This document shows, one piece after another, positions 60,847-64,000 of a stretch of DNA of 64,000 nt; position 1 is the first letter of the stretch, and every line of letters begins with the position of its first letter. The stretch comes from Neocallimastix lanati (nom. inval.) (taxonomy: Eukaryota; Neocallimastigomycota; Neocallimastigomycetes; Neocallimastigales; Neocallimastigaceae): positions 1,659,501 through 1,723,500 of the forward strand of contig JACVTC010000013.1 in assembly GCA_016946835.1 (NCBI GenBank). The letters run 5' to 3'. The translations under genes were made by a program, and so were the position numbers. Under the pieces are notes generated by a model. It had not been told where the DNA came from, did no database searches, and was given only the letters and a program-made list of their open reading frames with translations.

Positions 60847-63220
60847 CAGGGAAGAGAATACACTTCCAAAACTTTATTAAATTTTATTTTAAAAAATACA
60901 TGTAGGTGAAAAGTACATTTGAAATTAAAAATAAAAAAATAAAAAATAAAAAAATAAAAAAGCTCGAAAATACTATGTATTTCGGCAAGTTGTACTATGC
61001 GGGAATTTTTCCCTTCCTATCAAATAAAAAAGAAATAAAACCTAGAAGTAACATCTTTAAAATAGATAGTGTGGTGTCCACTAAACTCTCCCCGGACTCA
61101 TCATTTATTGAACTACTAGGGAGAGATTCATCCTTCGTAGCAATAGATGACGATCCTGTATTATCATTATGCCTTATCAGTACGACGTCGACGCTCTTGG
61201 ATAAGTTTGGTATTTTGCAATACCTATCAAATAATAGCTCAAACGAACTACTAATGATAGGTATTGCACTTGTTAAGAATTCCGCCAAGCCCACAATTTT
61301 TGGAACAGGTGACTCAGATGAACCTTTGAAAAGTAGTTCATTTAATTGTCTCTGTTCCCCACTATCGAAATGTAGCTCATTTAAAACTAAAGTCCCACCA
61401 AGAAGGAACAAGTATATATAATGATTGATATAATCTTCAAAATTAGAAATAGAGTCATAGGAAGAAAGAGGATTAAACGCTCTAATCTTCCTAAGGAATA
61501 AAACATAGAGATCATCGATGAAATTTAAAGAATTCCATCTAAAAGATGCAAGAGCATCGCATTTAAAAATCCAATGTTCAAAAGATTGTTTATCTTCGCC
61601 ACAACAGGGGCAATACTTGGGACAATCTTCTGAAACTCTACCCATTCTAATAGCAATAGTAGTATTGTATTTATAACCACAGCGTAAACGTATAATCCAC
61701 GAAAACCCTAAGTTGAATTGGGGATATTTTAAACTAAGCATAATTATAGCTTTATTGTTTGAGAACTTATTACGATCGTAATTTTGACCTTTAATACCTT
61801 GAAATTTGGCAACTGATTTCCAGTAACGTTCTAAAATATCGTCATATTTTTCACATTTATATTTTTTGATTTTTTTATACAGTGTTCTAGATTCTTTAGT
61901 CCAGGAATAATGATGCATTTTGGGAATAGATTTAATAAGATCCTTTATAATACAGTTTGATTTACTCCATTTTGCAAATGATTTAATCTGTAAGGCTGCG
62001 CAGACACCAGCAATAGGAGGAATGCTTAGATCTCGAGATAAAGCATAAGTACTCATAGTAGAATTATGTCTAATATAGTCATTGTCTTCTGAACTTGTTT
62101 TACCATTTTTAGAGAAGGAGCCGATACACCAAAATAGACCAGTATTAATTAATGTTTGAATTCTGGCCGTTCTGGATTTGTTTGAACCAAGTAAAGGAGA
62201 ATAATAAATTACTTTACTAATAACAAAGGATTGAAGAACTTTTTTCTTGTATGCAATAGGGATAAGTTTATTTGAGAAGAAATGTGTAAATGAAAGAAGG
62301 GATTTTCTAACTTTAAAATGCATGTGAGATATAATGTGTTCTAGTAAGAGATCATCAGAAAAAGGAATACCAAGATAAATATAACTAGAAACTTTAGGAA
62401 TAGCATTCATTCCTAAATAGAAGGTTGGGTCACTATAGTTTGGAGGAGATTGGAAGTTCATTGGTTTTATAACCATAGTTGCACATTTTTCAATACCAAA
62501 AGTCATTTCATTTAAATTAGCCCATCTATGTATCTTTTTTAGTAATTTTTCTAAATTTTTTGCACTTGGAGCAATTAGAACAACATCATCAGCAAAGAGT
62601 CCACCACAACACTTTTTTCTTCCAATATTAACACCAAACTTTTCACAGTCATTTAATATATCATTGATGAATAAATTGAATAAGATCGGAGATAATGGAC
62701 AACCTTGACGAACACCTCTTTTAATAGGAAATTCATTTGATAACATTGAAGCAAATCGAGCACGAGCTTTAGATGAAGTATATAAATTACAAAGAAAATC
62801 AAAACATTTACCACGTACGCCATAATGATATAATTTAGTAAGAATGTTAAAAATAGGAACTGAATCATAAGCTTTTTTAAGATCTAAAAAGGCTAAATAT
62901 GTGAATTTTCCTTGAAATTTTCTTCTTTGGCATATTTCTCTAACGGAAATGAATAAACTAATGCATTCTTCACGGTTGCGAAAGCCAAATTGTTCAGGTC
63001 TAATGAAATTGTGTGAGAGTGCGTAAGAAGATATTCTATCTGTTATAATTTTTGAAATGATTTTCAGTCCAACATTAATGAGAGAAATACCTCGATAATT
63101 ACTACAATCTGATAGGTCACCTTTCTTAGGGATTGATACAATAGAAGCTGAGTTCCATTTTTTAGGAAAAGACCCATTCCATATTTTATTAAAAATCAAT
63201 TTAAGACACTTTCCAGCAGC
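60815..63220 (-). mobile_element. 5'-truncated LINE (non-LTR retrotransposon)
   Basis: Minus-strand element. Its poly-A tail is the T run 60815-60843, preceded (minus-strand sense) by CCTGTCT and a polyadenylation signal AATAAA (complement at 60874-60879). The 3' UTR of about 150 bases holds AAAAAATA-type repeats. The 5' end is cut inside the reverse transcriptase domain at 63220. It is flanked by a perfect 17-bp target-site duplication and sits in an older copy of itself. The intact duplication suggests a young insertion. Confidence 0.9.
60995..63220 (-). CDS. LINE reverse transcriptase (5'-truncated, frame open)
   Basis: RNA-dependent DNA polymerase of a non-LTR retrotransposon. The frame is open from the truncation point (63220) for about 741 codons and has no ATG at its start; residue numbers here count from the TTG at 63199. 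Seen in order: fingers IPKKGDLSDCSNYRGISL (23-40), RPEQFGFRNREE, motif A FLDLKKAYDS (Asp106), motif B RQGCPLSPILFN (164-175), motif C FADD (202-205), motif D/E region YLGIPFSDD (275-283), and a C-terminal zinc-finger-like C-X2-C-X8-H-X4-C (530-547) of the type found after the thumb in many LINEs. The catalytic aspartates are all present. The endonuclease and any first frame are missing because of 5' truncation, so this copy cannot be autonomous. Clade (for example Tad-like) cannot be settled by eye. Confidence 0.92.
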   Translation of the reverse strand, partial: AAGKCLKLIFNKIWNGSFPKKWNSASIVSIPKKGDLSDCSNYRGISLINVGLKIISKIITDRISSYALSHNFIRPEQFGFRNREECISLFISVREICQRRKFQGKFTYLAFLDLKKAYDSVPIFNILTKLYHYGVRGKCFDFLCNLYTSSKARARFASMLSNEFPIKRGVRQGCPLSPILFNLFINDILNDCEKFGVNIGRKKCCGGLFADDVVLIAPSAKNLEKLLKKIHRWANLNEMTFGIEKCATMVIKPMNFQSPPNYSDPTFYLGMNAIPKVSSYIYLGIPFSDDLLLEHIISHMHFKVRKSLLSFTHFFSNKLIPIAYKKKVLQSFVISKVIYYSPLLGSNKSRTARIQTLINTGLFWCIGSFSKNGKTSSEDNDYIRHNSTMSTYALSRDLSIPPIAGVCAALQIKSFAKWSKSNCIIKDLIKSIPKMHHYSWTKESRTLYKKIKKYKCEKYDDILERYWKSVAKFQGIKGQNYDRNKFSNNKAIIMLSLKYPQFNLGFSWIIRLRCGYKYNTTIAIRMGRVSEDCPKYCPCCGEDKQSFEHWIFKCDALASFRWNSLNFIDDLYVLFLRKIRAFNPLSSYDSISNFEDYINHYIYLFLLGGTLVLNELHFDSGEQRQLNELLFKGSSESPVPKIVGLAEFLTSAIPIISSSFELLFDRYCKIPNLSKSVDVVLIRHNDNTGSSSIATKDESLPSSSINDESGESLVDTTLSILKMLLLGFISFLFDRKGKIPA

Positions 63221-63237
63221 ATATTAATGTTTGAATT
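63221..63237. repeat. Target-site duplication, right
   Basis: Second copy of ATATTAATGTTTGAATT, joined directly to the truncated 5' end (CCAGCAGC) of the inserted LINE. Confidence 0.88.
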
Positions 63238-63287
63238 CTAACCGTTCTAGATTTTTTTGAACCAAGTAAAGACGAATAATAAATAAT

Positions 63288-63293
<6 letters not shown>
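63221..63293 (-). mobile_element. Older LINE copy, right (5') part
   Basis: Continues the copy interrupted at 60814: TTCTAACCGTTCTAGATTT, then TTGAACCAAGTAAAG, then GAATAATAAAT match 62160-62212 with scattered substitutions. It ends (5' truncated) at about 63293 where a T run begins. Confidence 0.8.
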
Positions 63294-63326
<33 letters not shown>

Positions 63327-63340
63327 CAAGGAAGAGAATA
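63294..63340 (-). mobile_element. LINE 3'-end scrap (poly-A plus terminal 18 bases)
   Basis: T run 63294-63323 followed by AGACAAGGAAGAGAATAC, the terminal sequence of this LINE family, then immediately another T run. Only the last 18 bases of a copy are seen before the next one starts. Confidence 0.75.
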
Positions 63341-63480
63341 CTTTTTTTTTTTTTTTTTTTTTTTTTTTAGACAGGGAAGAGAATACACTTCCATAACTTT
63401 ATTTATTTTATTATAAAAAATACATGTAGGGGAAAAGTTGTACTATGCGACTTTACTAATAACAAAAGATCGATTATATA
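63341..63480 (-). mobile_element. Second internally deleted LINE copy
   Basis: T run 63341-63368, AGACAGGGAAGAGAATACAC, 3' UTR to GTTGTACTATGCG (as at 60991-61003), then a direct jump to ACTTTACTAATAACAAAAGA (as at 62209-62230). About 1.2 kb is missing relative to the LINE. It ends near 63475. Confidence 0.75.
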
Positions 63481-64000
63481 AACTTAAAAATAAAAGTATT
63501 AATTAAATATTAATTCCCAATAATTACATAATTACATAAATCACACAAAACAATAAAAACAAAAACAAACTTTTATAAAAATAACATATATTATTTAAAG
63601 TACAATAATGAAAAAAAATGTTTTTTATTGTTTATTTTTATTTGATTGTATTTTATTTCGCAATTTAATTTAATTATTTGTTACTAAAGTGATTTTTTTA
63701 TACAATTTCTTTTTTTTTTTTTTTTTTTTTACAATTTATATATATAAAAATCACATTGGATATTTTCTTTTTTTTTCTTTTCAGAAATTTTTCTCTTGTT
63801 ATTCATTCTTTTTTTGTTATTATCATTATTATTACTTTTGCTTCTTCTTTATCGAATAGATTTTATAATTTATTATTATATGATTTATTATTTATATTTA
63901 TATATATTCTTCCTTTTTAAAAAGATTATTCTTTCTTTTAAAAAATAGTATTAACATAATTCATTTCCTTTATTTTTCTTTCATAAAAAAATTTTTTTTA
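63481..64000. other. AT-rich right edge
   Basis: No gene or repeat family recognised. T runs at 63710-63731; pyrimidine-rich TTTCTTTT stretches at 63768-63850. Confidence 0.45.

Noticed and set aside
60214-61421. Plus-strand frames of 101, 91 and 171 codons over the LINE
   Set aside because: Antisense shadows of the LINE C-terminal region; they repeat because the LINE copies repeat.
62653-62868. 71-codon minus frame in the LINE
   Set aside because: Alternative frame of the reverse transcriptase.

Overview
The window looks like a gene-poor, extremely AT-rich eukaryotic locus, most likely from an anaerobic gut fungus (Neocallimastigomycota). Three things point there: long A/T homopolymers, poly-A-tailed retroposons and AT-only minisatellites between GC-richer coding islands; a secreted, intronless, bacterial-type carbohydrate esterase; and a spliced MYCBP/FAP174-like gene, which fits a zoosporic (flagellated) lineage. 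The assignment is inference from composition and gene content, not from a species marker.

Layout. 0.6-2.0 kb: secreted CE1-like esterase (-). 2.9-4.5 kb: a fold-back element with about 0.65 kb inverted arms. 6.5-51 kb: a cluster of one small, basic protein family of about 123-130 aa that I do not recognise. It has seven open copies (six on -, one on +) and at least four relics. Copies at 9.9, 17.8, 28.1 and 33.7 kb sit in head-to-tail segmental duplications of about 7.8, 10.3 and 5.6 kb, carrying shared flanks, minisatellites and a dispersed hairpin repeat. Copies at 45.6 and 50.6 kb are nearly identical in their coding sequence but not in their flanks. A broken LTR-retrotransposon gag relic lies in the middle unit (23.8-24.5 kb). 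A very long TTA microsatellite (36.25-36.63 kb) abuts a fragment of the fold-back element.

48.7-49.16 kb holds a SINE-like element with a tRNA-derived head (A and B boxes, encoded CCA), and 53.87-54.03 kb holds a second piece of its body. 38.68-39.09 kb is a poly-A-tailed, structured island of unknown nature. 56.56-57.34 kb is a four-exon gene for a 92-aa MYCBP (AMY-1)/FAP174-like protein (-). 60.0-63.5 kb is a nest of non-LTR retrotransposon (LINE) copies: a 5'-truncated LINE with an open reverse transcriptase frame is inserted in an older, internally deleted copy of itself, with a visible 17-bp target-site duplication.

No operon-like functional unit is evident. The two recognisable host genes (esterase; MYCBP-like) are single and unrelated. 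The dominant biology is birth, death and conversion of the small-protein family in a repeat-rich region. All boundaries of repeats and duplications were judged by eye.
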